64,000 nucleotides of DNA from Sphingomonas aerolata (lineage in GTDB: Bacteria; Pseudomonadota; Alphaproteobacteria; Sphingomonadales; Sphingomonadaceae). The position numbers were made by a program, and so were the translations under genes. The stretch covers positions 912,715 to 976,714 of the forward strand of contig NZ_PZZN01000003.1 in assembly GCF_003046295.1 (NCBI RefSeq), in the 5' to 3' direction. Within the stretch, counting starts at the first letter, position 1, and each line of letters starts with the position of its first letter. Of this stretch, positions 1 to 9,037 are shown piece by piece. A model generated the notes under the pieces. The model did not search any database, had not been told where the DNA came from, and saw nothing but the letters and a program-made list of their open reading frames with translations.

Positions 1-1
1 T

Positions 2-2446
2 ATCAACTTCATCCTCGACCGCGACTATACCGGTTTCAAGATGGAGTATGAGCACGGCGTCACCACCTATGGCGACGCGCCGAACCACAAGGTGACGGCG
101 ACCGGCGGCAAGGCGTTCGCGGAAGGGCGCGGCCATCTGATCGTGTCGGGCGAGCATTTCTCGCAAAAGGGCATCCAGACGATCGACCGCGACTGGAACG
201 ACAGCGGGTATTTCCTTGCCAACAACCCTGCCTATTCCGCGGCACGGTGCACCGATGCCGCGTCGCTGAACACGCCCTGCGTCAATGAATTCCTGATCGC
301 ATCGGGGATCGGCACGGGCCAGTTCACGCCGGGCGGGCTCGTCAGCACCGGCCCGTTGCGCGGCACCTATTTCGGCTCGGTCGATCCCGCGACCGGCAAG
401 GCAAGCGTCAACCAGCTGAACTTCGGCGCCACCAGCGGCCAGTGGATGGTCGGCGGCGACACCGACATCACCACCGCCGGGCATCGCAGCAGCGCGACGT
501 TGCAGCCCGAGGAAAAGCGCAGCAGCGTGTTCGGCCGGCTGAGCTACGAGGTCTCGCCGCTGGTCGAACTCTACGGCCAGTTCTCGTACAGCAACTATCG
601 CGGCCAGAGCTATTATCAGCAGACGCCGACCACCGGCGTGACGATCCAGCGCGACAACGCCTATCTGCCCGATGCGACGCGCGCGGCGATGGCGGCGAAC
701 AACCTCAGTTCGATTCAGATCGGCACCAGCAACATCTTCCTGCCGCCGCAGGGCAGCGACAATGAGCGGCAGGTGTTCCGCTACGTCGCCGGCGCCGACG
801 GGGCCTTCTCGACCGGCACGATCGACTGGAAATGGGGCGGCTATTACCAGCTGGGCAAGACGAAGACGAACGAGCGGCTGACCAACGCCTGGAACGTCTC
901 GCGGATGGCGGCGGCGACCGACGCGGTCGTTGCCGTAGCGGGCAACAGCGGCGGCTACGCTCCCGGCACAATCGTGTGCCGGATCAATGTCGATGCGAAT
1001 GCGGGCAACAACGACCCGTCCTGCGCGCCGCTCAACCGGCTCGGCACGAACGGCGCCTCGCCCGAGGCGATCGCCTATGTCCTCTACAATGGCCGCCAGC
1101 CGCTGCGCAAACAGAGGCTGAAGCAGGAAGTCGCGGCGATCAACTTTTCGACCAACAGCCTGGTCGATCTCTGGGCAGGCCCGATCTCGGTGGCGTTCGG
1201 CGCGGAATCCCGCAAGGAATCGGTCACCGGATCGGTCGACCAGCTCTATCAGCCGATCGTCGCCAACGGCGTCACCACCGGCACCTGGATCTACGGCAAC
1301 TACCTGCCGACCAGGGGCCGGTACACCGTCAAGGAAGCCTATCTCGAATCGGTCATCCCGATCTTCAAGGGCATGGATTTCAACGGCGCCTTCCGCTTCA
1401 CCGACTATTCGACCTCGGGCACCGTCGAGACGTGGAAGACCGGCCTGACCTGGCAGGTCATCCCGGACATCAAGCTGCGCGGCACGATCTCGCGCGATAT
1501 CCGTGCGCCCAATCTCAGCGAGCTGTTCGCGCCCGGCACGGGTCGCACCAACACCGTCAACGTGCCGCAGGTCAACGGCAGCATCGCTGCCAACCAGTTC
1601 AACGAATCCACCGTCGGCAATCCCGACCTGCGCCCCGAAATCGCCAAGACCTATGGCGCAGGCGTGGTGCTGACGCCGACCTTCCTGCCGGGCTTTGCCG
1701 CCTCGGTGGATTATTACGACATCAAGCTCGACGGGGCGATCGACTCGCTGCTCGCGCAGACGATCGTCGACCAATGCTATCAGCAGGCGATTGCCGATGC
1801 GTGTTCGTTCATCTCGACCACCGGCGGCCGCGGCGTCACGACCTTGGGCCTGCCGGTGACCAGCATCGAGGTGAAGCCGACCAACTTCGTCAGCGTAAAG
1901 ACGCGCGGCATCGATATCGAATCCAGCTATCGTCGGCAGGTCGGGCCCGGCACGATGACGCTGCGCGCACTGGCCAGCTATGCGTTCGAACTGACCAGCA
2001 ATAACGGCGTGACCGCGACCACCGATCTGGCCGGCCAGAATACCGGTGGCCTGCCCGACTGGACCTATCGTTTCACCGCCGGCTACGATCTCGATTCCGG
2101 GTTCAGCGTCCAGGGCATCGCCCGCGGCGTCAGCGGCGGGGTCTACAATAACAACTACGACGTCTGCTCCACCGACTGCCCGCTCTCGACCGCCGATTAC
2201 CGCACGGTCAACATGAACCGGATCGACGGGCAGTTCTTCTACGACGTGAACGCAAGCTACGCGTTCGAGACCGGCGGCGCGAAGGCACAGGTCTTCCTGT
2301 CGATCCGCAACGTGCTGAACAGCGATCCGGTGCTCGTCGCCAACGGGCCGACCGGCAACAACACGCCCGCTTATCCACAGACCAATCGCGCGCTCTACGA
2401 CGTGCTCGGCCGCGTGTTCCGGATGGGCGTGCGGATTGGCCTCTGA
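2..2446 (+). CDS. TonB-dependent receptor, 5'-truncated by the window edge
   Basis: Outer-membrane, energy-dependent importer. The reading frame is open from base 2 and runs 814 codons to TGA at 2444-2446, so the gene starts upstream of the window. The first visible residues (VNFIL-like INFILDRDYTGF) are the usual junction between the plug domain and the first beta strands, so signal peptide and plug are missing and nearly the whole 22-strand barrel is present. Typical barrel landmarks are seen: RAPNLSELFAPG, the NPDLRPE motif, and a C-terminal strand ending in ...RMGVRIGL. Extracellular loops carry Cys pairs, as in sphingomonad oligosaccharide or peptide receptors. The next gene, a secreted amidohydrolase, starts 52 bp later in the same direction, which suggests joint use of an amide or peptide substrate. 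The exact ligand cannot be read. Confidence 0.93.
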   Translation: MNFILDRDYTGFKMEYEHGVTTYGDAPNHKVTATGGKAFAEGRGHLIVSGEHFSQKGIQTIDRDWNDSGYFLANNPAYSAARCTDAASLNTPCVNEFLIASGIGTGQFTPGGLVSTGPLRGTYFGSVDPATGKASVNQLNFGATSGQWMVGGDTDITTAGHRSSATLQPEEKRSSVFGRLSYEVSPLVELYGQFSYSNYRGQSYYQQTPTTGVTIQRDNAYLPDATRAAMAANNLSSIQIGTSNIFLPPQGSDNERQVFRYVAGADGAFSTGTIDWKWGGYYQLGKTKTNERLTNAWNVSRMAAATDAVVAVAGNSGGYAPGTIVCRINVDANAGNNDPSCAPLNRLGTNGASPEAIAYVLYNGRQPLRKQRLKQEVAAINFSTNSLVDLWAGPISVAFGAESRKESVTGSVDQLYQPIVANGVTTGTWIYGNYLPTRGRYTVKEAYLESVIPIFKGMDFNGAFRFTDYSTSGTVETWKTGLTWQVIPDIKLRGTISRDIRAPNLSELFAPGTGRTNTVNVPQVNGSIAANQFNESTVGNPDLRPEIAKTYGAGVVLTPTFLPGFAASVDYYDIKLDGAIDSLLAQTIVDQCYQQAIADACSFISTTGGRGVTTLGLPVTSIEVKPTNFVSVKTRGIDIESSYRRQVGPGTMTLRALASYAFELTSNNGVTATTDLAGQNTGGLPDWTYRFTAGYDLDSGFSVQGIARGVSGGVYNNNYDVCSTDCPLSTADYRTVNMNRIDGQFFYDVNASYAFETGGAKAQVFLSIRNVLNSDPVLVANGPTGNNTPAYPQTNRALYDVLGRVFRMGVRIGL

Positions 2447-2498
2447 GGGCACGCGCCCTCTCCCACCCCTACGACATCACCGTTCAGGAGATAACGAC

Positions 2499-4133
2499 AT
2501 GGCCGATACCCGCCCGATGATTACCGCGCTGATCGCCGCCGCCCTGTGCAGCACCGCCGCGACCGCCGAACCCGCCCCGATCCAGGCCTCCACCGCCGCA
2601 ACAGGCATCGATCGCGACGCCTTGAAGAAACAGGCGGTCGCCGATGTCGAGGCGCATGCCAGGCTGATCCAGCAGATGGTGGATTCGCTGTTCAGTTTCG
2701 CCGAACCGGGCTTCCAGGAATTCCAGACGATGGACTATCTGACCGGCATCCTGAAGAAGGAGGGCTTCACCATCACCCGCGGCGTCGCCGGCATCCCCAC
2801 CGCCTGGACCGCGACCTGGGGCACCGGCGGACCGCTGGTCGCGCTCGGCAGCGACGTCGACGGATTGCTCGGCCTGTCGCAATATCCCGGCTCGCCGACG
2901 CTCAAGCCGATGATCGCGGGCGCACCGGGCCATGGCGAAGGGCATAATTCGGGCATGCCGATGATGATCGCCGCCGCGATCGCGGCAAAGGACGTGATGG
3001 TGAAGAACAGGATCCCCGGCCGGCTGATGCTGTGGCCCGGGGTCGCCGAGGAACTGCTCGCGACCAAGGCCTGGTATGTCCGCGAAGGCCTGTTCAAGGG
3101 CGTGGACATGTCGATCTTCGCGCATGTCAGCAGCGATTTCAGCACCGGCTGGGGCAATAGCGGTAACAACGCGCTGGTGTCCGCCGAATACACCTTCCAC
3201 GGCAAGACCGCGCATGCGGCGGGGATGCCGTGGGAGGGGCGCAGCGCGCTCGACGGAGTCGAGGTGATGGACGTCGCCTGGAACATGCGCCGCGAGCATT
3301 TGCCCGTCACGCAGCGCTCGCACTATGTGATCACCAATGGCGGCGGACAGCCCAACATCGTCCCCGACCTCGCCAGCGTCTGGTATTATTTCCGCGACCT
3401 GGATTTCGGCAGCGTCCGCGACCTCTACACGACCGGCAACGAGATCGCCGATGCGGCCGCCAAGGCGACGGGCACCACCGTCGAACACAAGCTGCTCGGC
3501 TATGCCGCGCCCAATTACGGCAACAAGCCGCTGGCGGAGGCCGCCTATGCCAATATCAGCGCGGTCGGCATGCCGAGCTGGAGCGCCGATGACCAGGCCT
3601 TCGCCAGGACGGTGCAGCAGACCAACAAGCGAACCGTCAAGCCGCTGCCCACCACGGTCGCCGAACTGTCGACGCCGGCCAACCGCGAACGCTCGCTTGG
3701 CGGCGGATCGGACGATATCGGCGACATCATGTGGACCGTGCCGACGATCACGGTGCGCTATCCCTCCAACATCCCCAGCATGATCGGCCACAACGTGCTG
3801 TCGGCGATCGCGATGGCTACGCCGATCGCGCACAAAGGCGCGGTGGCGGGCGCAAAGGCGGTGTCGATGACCGTGCTCGACATCATGACGACGCCGCAGC
3901 TCGTCACCGACGCCAAGGCGTTCCAGCAGACCGTGCAGTTCAAGGACCAGAAATACGACCCCGTCGTCACCGCCAACGACCCGCCCGCCATCCATCTGAA
4001 CACGGAGATCATGGAGCGGATGCGCCCGGCGATGAAGAAATTCTATTACGACCCGGCCAAATACCCGACCTATCTCGATCAGCTCGGCATCAAGTATCCG
4101 GCGCTCGCGGCTCCGGTACCGACGTCCGACTGA
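2499..4133 (+). CDS. Secreted M20-family amidohydrolase (aminobenzoyl-glutamate hydrolase AbgB-like)
   Basis: Metal-dependent hydrolysis of an amide bond, probably in the periplasm. I start the 544-aa protein at ATG 2499, preceded by CAGGAG at 2485-2490; an in-frame upstream start at 2436 would overlap the receptor and put non-signal sequence first. Residues 1-23 are a signal peptide (MADTRPM, then Ala/Leu core, ATAEP). M20 metal-site landmarks are GSDVDGL (118-124), HGEGHNSG with H145/H149 and the EE pair at 184-185; the dimerisation domain (HGKTAHAAGMP) follows. Overall layout matches the AbgB branch of M20 (about 480 aa) plus signal and a C-terminal extension. Probably co-transcribed with the TonB receptor upstream. 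Substrate specificity (acyl-amino acid or aminobenzoyl-glutamate type) is inferred from family only. Confidence 0.85.
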   Translation: MADTRPMITALIAAALCSTAATAEPAPIQASTAATGIDRDALKKQAVADVEAHARLIQQMVDSLFSFAEPGFQEFQTMDYLTGILKKEGFTITRGVAGIPTAWTATWGTGGPLVALGSDVDGLLGLSQYPGSPTLKPMIAGAPGHGEGHNSGMPMMIAAAIAAKDVMVKNRIPGRLMLWPGVAEELLATKAWYVREGLFKGVDMSIFAHVSSDFSTGWGNSGNNALVSAEYTFHGKTAHAAGMPWEGRSALDGVEVMDVAWNMRREHLPVTQRSHYVITNGGGQPNIVPDLASVWYYFRDLDFGSVRDLYTTGNEIADAAAKATGTTVEHKLLGYAAPNYGNKPLAEAAYANISAVGMPSWSADDQAFARTVQQTNKRTVKPLPTTVAELSTPANRERSLGGGSDDIGDIMWTVPTITVRYPSNIPSMIGHNVLSAIAMATPIAHKGAVAGAKAVSMTVLDIMTTPQLVTDAKAFQQTVQFKDQKYDPVVTANDPPAIHLNTEIMERMRPAMKKFYYDPAKYPTYLDQLGIKYPALAAPVPTSD

Positions 4134-4154
4134 CGACCGTTACCAGGCTCGGGG

Positions 4155-4189
4155 CGATGGTGACGGCGCAAGCTGCTCTGTCACCATCG
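4155..4189 (+). terminator. Hairpin downstream of the amidohydrolase gene
   Basis: A 10-bp perfect stem (CGATGGTGAC paired with GTCACCATCG) with a 15-nt loop begins 21 bp after the stop codon and is followed by TCTTCCC rather than a clean T-run. Position and stem strength suggest a transcription terminator; the weak U-tract lowers confidence. Confidence 0.45.
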
Positions 4190-4605
4190 TCTTCCCAATG
4201 AGCAGACACTGCCGGGCGATGTTGGCCGCCACGTATTCTACCAGATCCTCGCCGCGACAAATGCATGCCTTGCCACGTCGATCGCACGCGCGGCCAAGTT
4301 GCCGACTACACACCCTGAAAGGACCGAGAGCTGTCGACGGGAATCCTGCCGGACGGACGGGTCCAGACGCCTGCCGAGGGGCGATTTCGTCGTCTTACCT
4401 TAGGGGGGCGTTCTCGGCGGCGTGCGCCTCCTCGCGAGATCTTCCAGATGACCCATAACCGGTCATTCAAAGCGCCCTTCCCCATTCCCAATTTTGGCCA
4501 TTCGTTCATCGCCGCGCCAGAGCTCTGCGGCCCTATTTCATCGTGCCCGCGCCGTCGTCAAGGCGGGTTGACGAACCGCCAGCCGAGCGTCGTGTCCTTC
4601 ATATT
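4190..4605. other. Intergenic region between convergent genes; no gene seen
   Basis: Non-coding stretch between the amidohydrolase (plus) and pcaL (minus). Short open frames cross it on both strands but have no ribosome site or recognisable protein. It contains one copy of the dispersed 60-bp repeat at 4450-4510; nothing else is recognised. Confidence 0.6.
4450..4510 (+). repeat. Dispersed intergenic repeat, copy 1
   Basis: Member of a ~60-bp family with blocks GACCCATAA, then GCCCTTCCC, then CCAA(C/T)TT and TTCGTT. Here the blocks read GACCCATAA (4450-4458), GCGCCCTTCCCC, CCCAATTTT and CATTCGTTCATC. Related copies lie at 29350, 34059, 42044, 45140, 48594 and, partially, 49945, all in this orientation. 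Confidence 0.7.
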
Positions 4606-5784
4606 TCAACTGTCAGAATCGAGCTCGGCAATGATCTTGCCCGCTTCGGCGAAGGCGGTATTTGCCGCGGGCACGCCGGCGTAGATGGCCGATTGCATCA
4701 GCACTTCCTTGAGTTCCTCACGGGTGAAGCCGTCACGCATCAATCCGGTGCGAACGTGAAGCGCGAACTCCTCCCAACGACCGAGTGCTATGGTGATCGC
4801 AAGCACGATGAACCTACGGCTGCGGTCATCGAGACCCGGCCGGCCCCAAATTTCATTCCAGGCGATCCGGGTGATCATCGCCTGGAAATCGGCGGTGAAG
4901 TCAGTCCGCCCGGCCAGCGACGCGTCGACCCACGCATCGCCGAGTACCCGGCGCCGGTTGAGCAGCCCCGCCTCGAACAATGTGTTTGCGGCATCGTGGA
5001 TATCGGCCGGTTTCAGGAAATCGCGAAGCGTTACTGCGAGCACCGCGGGTGTCTCAATTGGTGCGAGATGTGCGGCGTCGAGATGCACCACCCGTGCGTC
5101 GGGAACCGCTGCCACGATGCGTTCGCCATGGCCCGCAAACGGCGTCGAGATATCGCGATCGCCCGCGACGACGAGTGTCGGCATACCGATCGCCGGCAAC
5201 CGCTCGATCAGCGCCATATCACGGATCGCTGCACCGCAACCCGCATAGCCGGCATCGGCCATCGCGATCAGCCCCTGCCGCACGCTTTCGGCCGCGCCAC
5301 CGTGCGTCGCCACGAAGCGCGGCGACAGGAACCGGCCCATGGCCATATCGGCGATTGCTGCCGTACCCTCTGCGCGTACGAGCTCGATCCGGTCACGCCA
5401 TGCGCCAGCGTCCATCGTCGCCGACGTGCAGACGAGCGCGAGCGCGGTAATTCGCGTCGGGTACGCCAGTCCCAGTTCCATTGCGATCATTCCGCCGAGC
5501 GACACGCCGGCAACGGCCGCGGTCTGTACCCCCGCAGCGTCCATCACTGCGACGACATCGTCGGCCAGCATCGCGAGGCTATAGTCACCATCAGGTGCGT
5601 CTGATGCGCCGTGCCCGCGCGTGTCGATCCGCAGGAGCTGGAAGGCGGGCAGCAAATGCGGGAGGCTGGTCTCCCACAACGCCATGTCCGTGCCGATCGA
5701 ATTAAGCAGGACGAGCACGGGCAGGTTGGAGGCTCCGTCGAGCTTCCAGTAAAGGCGCACGTCGTCACGGATTGCGAATGGCAT
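4606..5784 (-). CDS. pcaL: Fused 3-oxoadipate enol-lactonase / 4-carboxymuconolactone decarboxylase
   Basis: Catalyses two consecutive steps of the protocatechuate branch: decarboxylation of 4-carboxymuconolactone and hydrolysis of 3-oxoadipate enol-lactone to 3-oxoadipate. The 392-aa protein has an N-terminal alpha/beta-hydrolase domain (about 1-258) with nucleophile elbow GVSLGGM (S95), acid D211 in GDRDIS and H239 in AAHLAP, then a carboxymuconolactone decarboxylase domain (about 265-392) with EIWGRPGLDDRSR, H343 and the ELKEVLMQSAIYAG helix. Start ATG 5784 (MPFAIRDD) sits 4 bp after the pcaB stop; longer frames upstream are pcaB in another frame. Last gene of the 10-cistron unit starting near 13620. 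Separate pcaD and pcaC are the commoner arrangement; the fusion is known from actinobacteria and some proteobacteria. Confidence 0.93.
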   Translation of the reverse strand: MPFAIRDDVRLYWKLDGASNLPVLVLLNSIGTDMALWETSLPHLLPAFQLLRIDTRGHGASDAPDGDYSLAMLADDVVAVMDAAGVQTAAVAGVSLGGMIAMELGLAYPTRITALALVCTSATMDAGAWRDRIELVRAEGTAAIADMAMGRFLSPRFVATHGGAAESVRQGLIAMADAGYAGCGAAIRDMALIERLPAIGMPTLVVAGDRDISTPFAGHGERIVAAVPDARVVHLDAAHLAPIETPAVLAVTLRDFLKPADIHDAANTLFEAGLLNRRRVLGDAWVDASLAGRTDFTADFQAMITRIAWNEIWGRPGLDDRSRRFIVLAITIALGRWEEFALHVRTGLMRDGFTREELKEVLMQSAIYAGVPAANTAFAEAGKIIAELDSDS

Positions 5785-5788
5785 GAAG

Positions 5789-6931
5789 TTATCCTTCGTC
5801 TCTGGCGACAAGCGCGCGGACAATGGCCCCGCTTTCGCCGATATCGGTACCGATATCGGCATCACACAGGTTGCGCGCGATCGCGTCTTCGTCGATCTCC
5901 AAACCTTCGGCGACGCTAGCCATTGCATCGGCCGCGCCGGCCGCGAGCAGGAACAGGTCCGCGAGTACCGGTCCCTCCGCCTGCCAGCCGCCAAGCCCGC
6001 GCTCTTCCTCCTGCGGCAGTCCGACAAGCAGGGTCGCGGCCAAACCCGGTACGCGGAGCGCTGCCGACAGCGCGACCTGGCAACCGGTCGGGTTGCGCTT
6101 GTGCGCCATGGCCGATGATCCACCGCGACCTGCAACGGCCGGTTCACGCGCCTCCCCAACCGTGTTTTGCGACAAGAGCGCTATGTCGCGCGCCATCTTG
6201 CCGATTGCGCCAGTCGCTATGGCCAGGCTCGTGCCGATGGCGGCAATGCCGATGCGGCGCGCATGCCATGGCTCACTGACAGCCAGGCCGAGATCGCCTG
6301 CCATGATCGATGCAATGGCCAGACCCGCGCCATCGAGCCCCGCCCGCGCACCCGCGGCGCCTCCAAGCTGAATTCGCGCATGGTCCTCGACGTCGCGCCG
6401 CAGCCGCTGAGCAGCATCGGCGACGCTGGCCGCCCAGTGCGCGATCCGCAGACCGAACGCGACGGGTAACGCATCCTGCAACAACGTGCGGCCGACCGCC
6501 GGTGTCTCAGCGTGACGCAGGGCCAAACGACCAAGCGCATCGACGATGCGGTCGAGGTCCAGGAGTACCAGGTCGGTCGCTCTCCGCGTCTGCATCATCA
6601 ATACGGTATCGGCGACATCCTGGCTGGTCGCACCCTTATGGACCGCTTTCCCGGCATCACCATCCAATGCGGCACGTAAGCGCGTGACGAGGGGTATCGC
6701 CAACGTGCCAGCCAGCGCCGCTTCCTCGGCCAATTTCGCAGAATTGATCACCACCGTCATGCAGGCGTCGACAATTGCCACCGCTAGCTCGTCCGAGATC
6801 ACTCCTTCCGCCGCCTGCGCTTTCGCCAAAGCACCTTCGAATGCGAGTGCGTGAGCGATGGTGGCGTCGTCGTCGAAGACGGCCAGCATCGCAGGGGTCG
6901 TTGCAGGCCGCATGCGGAGGCGATCAGTCAT
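5789..6931 (-). CDS. pcaB: 3-carboxy-cis,cis-muconate cycloisomerase
   Basis: Converts 3-carboxymuconate to 4-carboxymuconolactone in the cytoplasm. The 380-aa protein belongs to the fumarase/aspartase superfamily: the signature loop GGSSAMAHKRNP lies near residues 268-279, and the upstream conserved block HKGATSQDVADTVLMMQ is intact. Start ATG 6931 (MTDRLRM) lies 6 bp after the pcaG stop, and the stop is 4 bp before the pcaL start, so translation is probably coupled along the operon. Some PcaB proteins are longer at the C-terminus, but the conserved regions are complete. Confidence 0.93.
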   Translation of the reverse strand: MTDRLRMRPATTPAMLAVFDDDATIAHALAFEGALAKAQAAEGVISDELAVAIVDACMTVVINSAKLAEEAALAGTLAIPLVTRLRAALDGDAGKAVHKGATSQDVADTVLMMQTRRATDLVLLDLDRIVDALGRLALRHAETPAVGRTLLQDALPVAFGLRIAHWAASVADAAQRLRRDVEDHARIQLGGAAGARAGLDGAGLAIASIMAGDLGLAVSEPWHARRIGIAAIGTSLAIATGAIGKMARDIALLSQNTVGEAREPAVAGRGGSSAMAHKRNPTGCQVALSAALRVPGLAATLLVGLPQEEERGLGGWQAEGPVLADLFLLAAGAADAMASVAEGLEIDEDAIARNLCDADIGTDIGESGAIVRALVARDEG

Positions 6932-6937
6932 CCGCCA

Positions 6938-7663
6938 TCATACCGCAAAGAAAACGGTTTCGGCATCGCCTTGCAACCGGATGTCGAACCACCAACGCCC
7001 GCCGTCTCGCCGGTTAGCCACCAGCGTATTGCGACGGTCTGCCGGAACCGCGGTGAGCACCGGATCCTCGTCATTGCCATCGCCATCAGCGAAATACAGC
7101 CGCGTCGCGAGCCGTTTGATGATACCCCGCCCGAAGACAGACACAGCGAGATGGGGCGCCTGCAGCGTGTTGCCGGGTCCCGGCACGCGCCCCGGTCGAA
7201 TGGTGCGAAACCGGTAGAACCCGTCCTGATCAACAGACGCGCGGCCGAAGCCAATGAAATGGGGGTCGATCGGCACCGTCTCCCGTCGATCCTCAACGCT
7301 CGCATAGCGGCCCGCGGCATTGGCCTGCCAGATCTCGATCATCGCATCGAGGATCGGCACGCCCTTCGCGTCAAACACCTGCCCCGCGATCTCGATCACC
7401 TCCCCCTCGGGCGTGCCGGTCGGTGACGACAGGTTGAGCAAATAGTGCTCTTCGCCGAACAGGTCCGTACGGGCGCCCATGTCCGACTTGCCGACGAGAT
7501 CGGCGCCGCCTTTCCATGGCAGGCCGTAATGGAAGAAGGGTCCGACGGTCTGCCACGGGGTCTGCCCGAAAATCGCCGGATCCTGGTTATCGATCCGCGG
7601 TGGTGCCTCTCGGTCCTCGATGGCGATCCCCAAGGCGATCCCCGGGGAGATCTCAATGGTCAT
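6938..7663 (-). CDS. pcaG: Protocatechuate 3,4-dioxygenase alpha subunit
   Basis: Non-catalytic partner of PcaH in the Fe(III) intradiol dioxygenase that opens protocatechuate between the two hydroxylated carbons. The sequence has the intradiol fold blocks TVGPFFHYGLPW, IEIWQANAAGRYAS and the paralogous region around GNTLQAPHLAVSVF, but lacks the paired His ligands, as expected of alpha. Start: ATG 7663 has GAGG 9 nt upstream; an alternative in-frame ATG at 7672 has GAGG immediately adjacent, which is too close. Either start overlaps the 3' end of pcaH (stop at 7653-7655). About 241 aa, slightly longer than the usual 200-210, mainly from an N-terminal extension. Confidence 0.92.
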   Translation of the reverse strand: MTIEISPGIALGIAIEDREAPPRIDNQDPAIFGQTPWQTVGPFFHYGLPWKGGADLVGKSDMGARTDLFGEEHYLLNLSSPTGTPEGEVIEIAGQVFDAKGVPILDAMIEIWQANAAGRYASVEDRRETVPIDPHFIGFGRASVDQDGFYRFRTIRPGRVPGPGNTLQAPHLAVSVFGRGIIKRLATRLYFADGDGNDEDPVLTAVPADRRNTLVANRRDGGRWWFDIRLQGDAETVFFAV

Positions 7664-8360
7664 GGTCGTCATCCTCGAACGGCGTCTCGTCACGCCCCTT
7701 CAGCACGATGTCGAACAGATAGCCAAGCGCCCAGGCGGGCTTCGTGCTCTTATTATCGAAGCGGCCGACCATCCGCTGCCGGGCGGGCATCGGTATGGCG
7801 TTGGCGATCGGATCGATCTCGACCAGCGGATCGTCCGGGAAATACATCTGCGTCACCAGCCGCGTCGCAAACGCAGGGCCCAGCAGCGACAGGTGAATGT
7901 GCGCCGGCCGCCACGCATTCTTGTGATTGCCCCACGGATAGGCACCGGGCCGTATCGTGACATAGCTGTATCGCCCGTCGGCATCGGTGACGACCCGCCC
8001 GGCCCCGGTGAAGTTCGGGTCGAGCGGTGCGTCCCAAGTGTCTGCGGAATGAATATAGCGGCCCGCCGCATTGGCCTGCCAGATCTCGATGACGGTGTTG
8101 GCCACCGGGCGTGCGCGATCGTCGAGCACGCGCCCGGAGACGATGATCCGCTGACCTTGCGGTACGCCCGGATGTTGCGCTGTAAGATCGATTCCCGAGG
8201 GCCCGACCATCAGGCGGTCCCACGCGCTGGGGCCGGTCGTCTCGGTCAGTGTCGGTGGGATCGCGATCAGAGGCTGGCGCGGGCTGCGATCGACGCTCGA
8301 GCGATAGTCGGGATGCAGCGAGGGCGACAGCCCCGCCTCATCCGGCGAATAGGCGATCAC
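7653..8360 (-). CDS. pcaH: Protocatechuate 3,4-dioxygenase beta (catalytic) subunit
   Basis: Catalytic subunit of the intradiol dioxygenase producing 3-carboxy-cis,cis-muconate. All four Fe(III) ligands can be placed: Y102 in NAAGRYIH, Y141 in GAYPWGNH, H154 and H156 in RPAHIHLSL. Start is GTG at 8360, which overlaps the pcaJ stop in a GTGA junction; longer in-frame extensions upstream run inside pcaJ and do not resemble PcaH. The 235-aa length fits the family. The C-terminus is rich in Asp/His (EDDDHDH), an oddity with no obvious catalytic meaning. Middle of the pobA-pcaIJHGBL block. Confidence 0.94.
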   Translation of the reverse strand: MIAYSPDEAGLSPSLHPDYRSSVDRSPRQPLIAIPPTLTETTGPSAWDRLMVGPSGIDLTAQHPGVPQGQRIIVSGRVLDDRARPVANTVIEIWQANAAGRYIHSADTWDAPLDPNFTGAGRVVTDADGRYSYVTIRPGAYPWGNHKNAWRPAHIHLSLLGPAFATRLVTQMYFPDDPLVEIDPIANAIPMPARQRMVGRFDNKSTKPAWALGYLFDIVLKGRDETPFEDDDHDH

Positions 8361-9037
8361 GCCGCGCTCCCCTGCGCGAAGGCGCGCGCGTCGAATGCCG
8401 CACCCGTCTTCGTCCGCACCTCCTCCAGCGTCACGCCCGGCGCCAGTTCCACCAGCGTCAGGCCGCCCGCTTGCTTGTCGCAGGCGAGCACGCACAGGTC
8501 GGTAATGATCAGGTCGACCACCCCCTTGCCGGTGAGCGGCAGCGTACACGCCTCCAGGATCTTGGGTTCGCCCGCCTTGTTGGCGTGATCCATCACCACC
8601 ACGACCTTACGGACACCGGCGACCAGGTCCATCGCGCCCCCCATCCCCTTCACCATCTTCCCGGGGATCGTCCAGTTGGCGATGTCGCCGTTGGCGGCGA
8701 CCTCCATCGCACCAAGCACCGCCATGTCGATATGCCCGCCGCGGATCATCGCAAAGCTGTCCGCGCTGGAGAAGAAGCTCGACGTCGGCAGCGCGGTGAT
8801 CGTTTGCTTGCCCGCGTTGATCAGGTCGGGATCGGCCTCGCCCTCGAAGGGGAATGGTCCCATGCCCAGCATGCCGTTTTCCGACTGCAGCGTGACGTTC
8901 ACGCCGTCCGGAATATAGTTCGCGACCAGCGTCGGAATGCCGATGCCAAGATTGACGTAGAAGCCGTCCTGCAATTCGTGCGCCGCGCGCGCGGCCATCT
9001 GCTCCCTGGTCCAGCCTTTGGTTTGGTCGGCCATCAT
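8357..9037 (-). CDS. pcaJ: 3-oxoadipate CoA-transferase subunit B
   Basis: With PcaI transfers CoA from succinyl-CoA to 3-oxoadipate, the penultimate step of the beta-ketoadipate pathway. The 226-aa protein shows the family blocks YVNLGIGIPTLVANY and SENGMLGMGPFP; E53 in SENG is the glutamate that forms the CoA thioester. ATG 9037 overlaps the pcaI stop (ATGA), which fixes the start; a second ATG follows immediately at 9034. By sequence alone it could be a general succinyl-CoA:3-oxoacid transferase (ScoB); the protocatechuate operon makes PcaJ the better name. Confidence 0.9.
   Translation of the reverse strand: MMADQTKGWTREQMAARAAHELQDGFYVNLGIGIPTLVANYIPDGVNVTLQSENGMLGMGPFPFEGEADPDLINAGKQTITALPTSSFFSSADSFAMIRGGHIDMAVLGAMEVAANGDIANWTIPGKMVKGMGGAMDLVAGVRKVVVVMDHANKAGEPKILEACTLPLTGKGVVDLIITDLCVLACDKQAGGLTLVELAPGVTLEEVRTKTGAAFDARAFAQGSAA

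Noticed and set aside
2484..3995. 503-codon open frame antisense to the M20 amidohydrolase
   Set aside because: Composition is His/Arg/Asp-rich with no family motif; an antisense shadow of a high-GC gene whose sense product has signal peptide and metal-site motifs.
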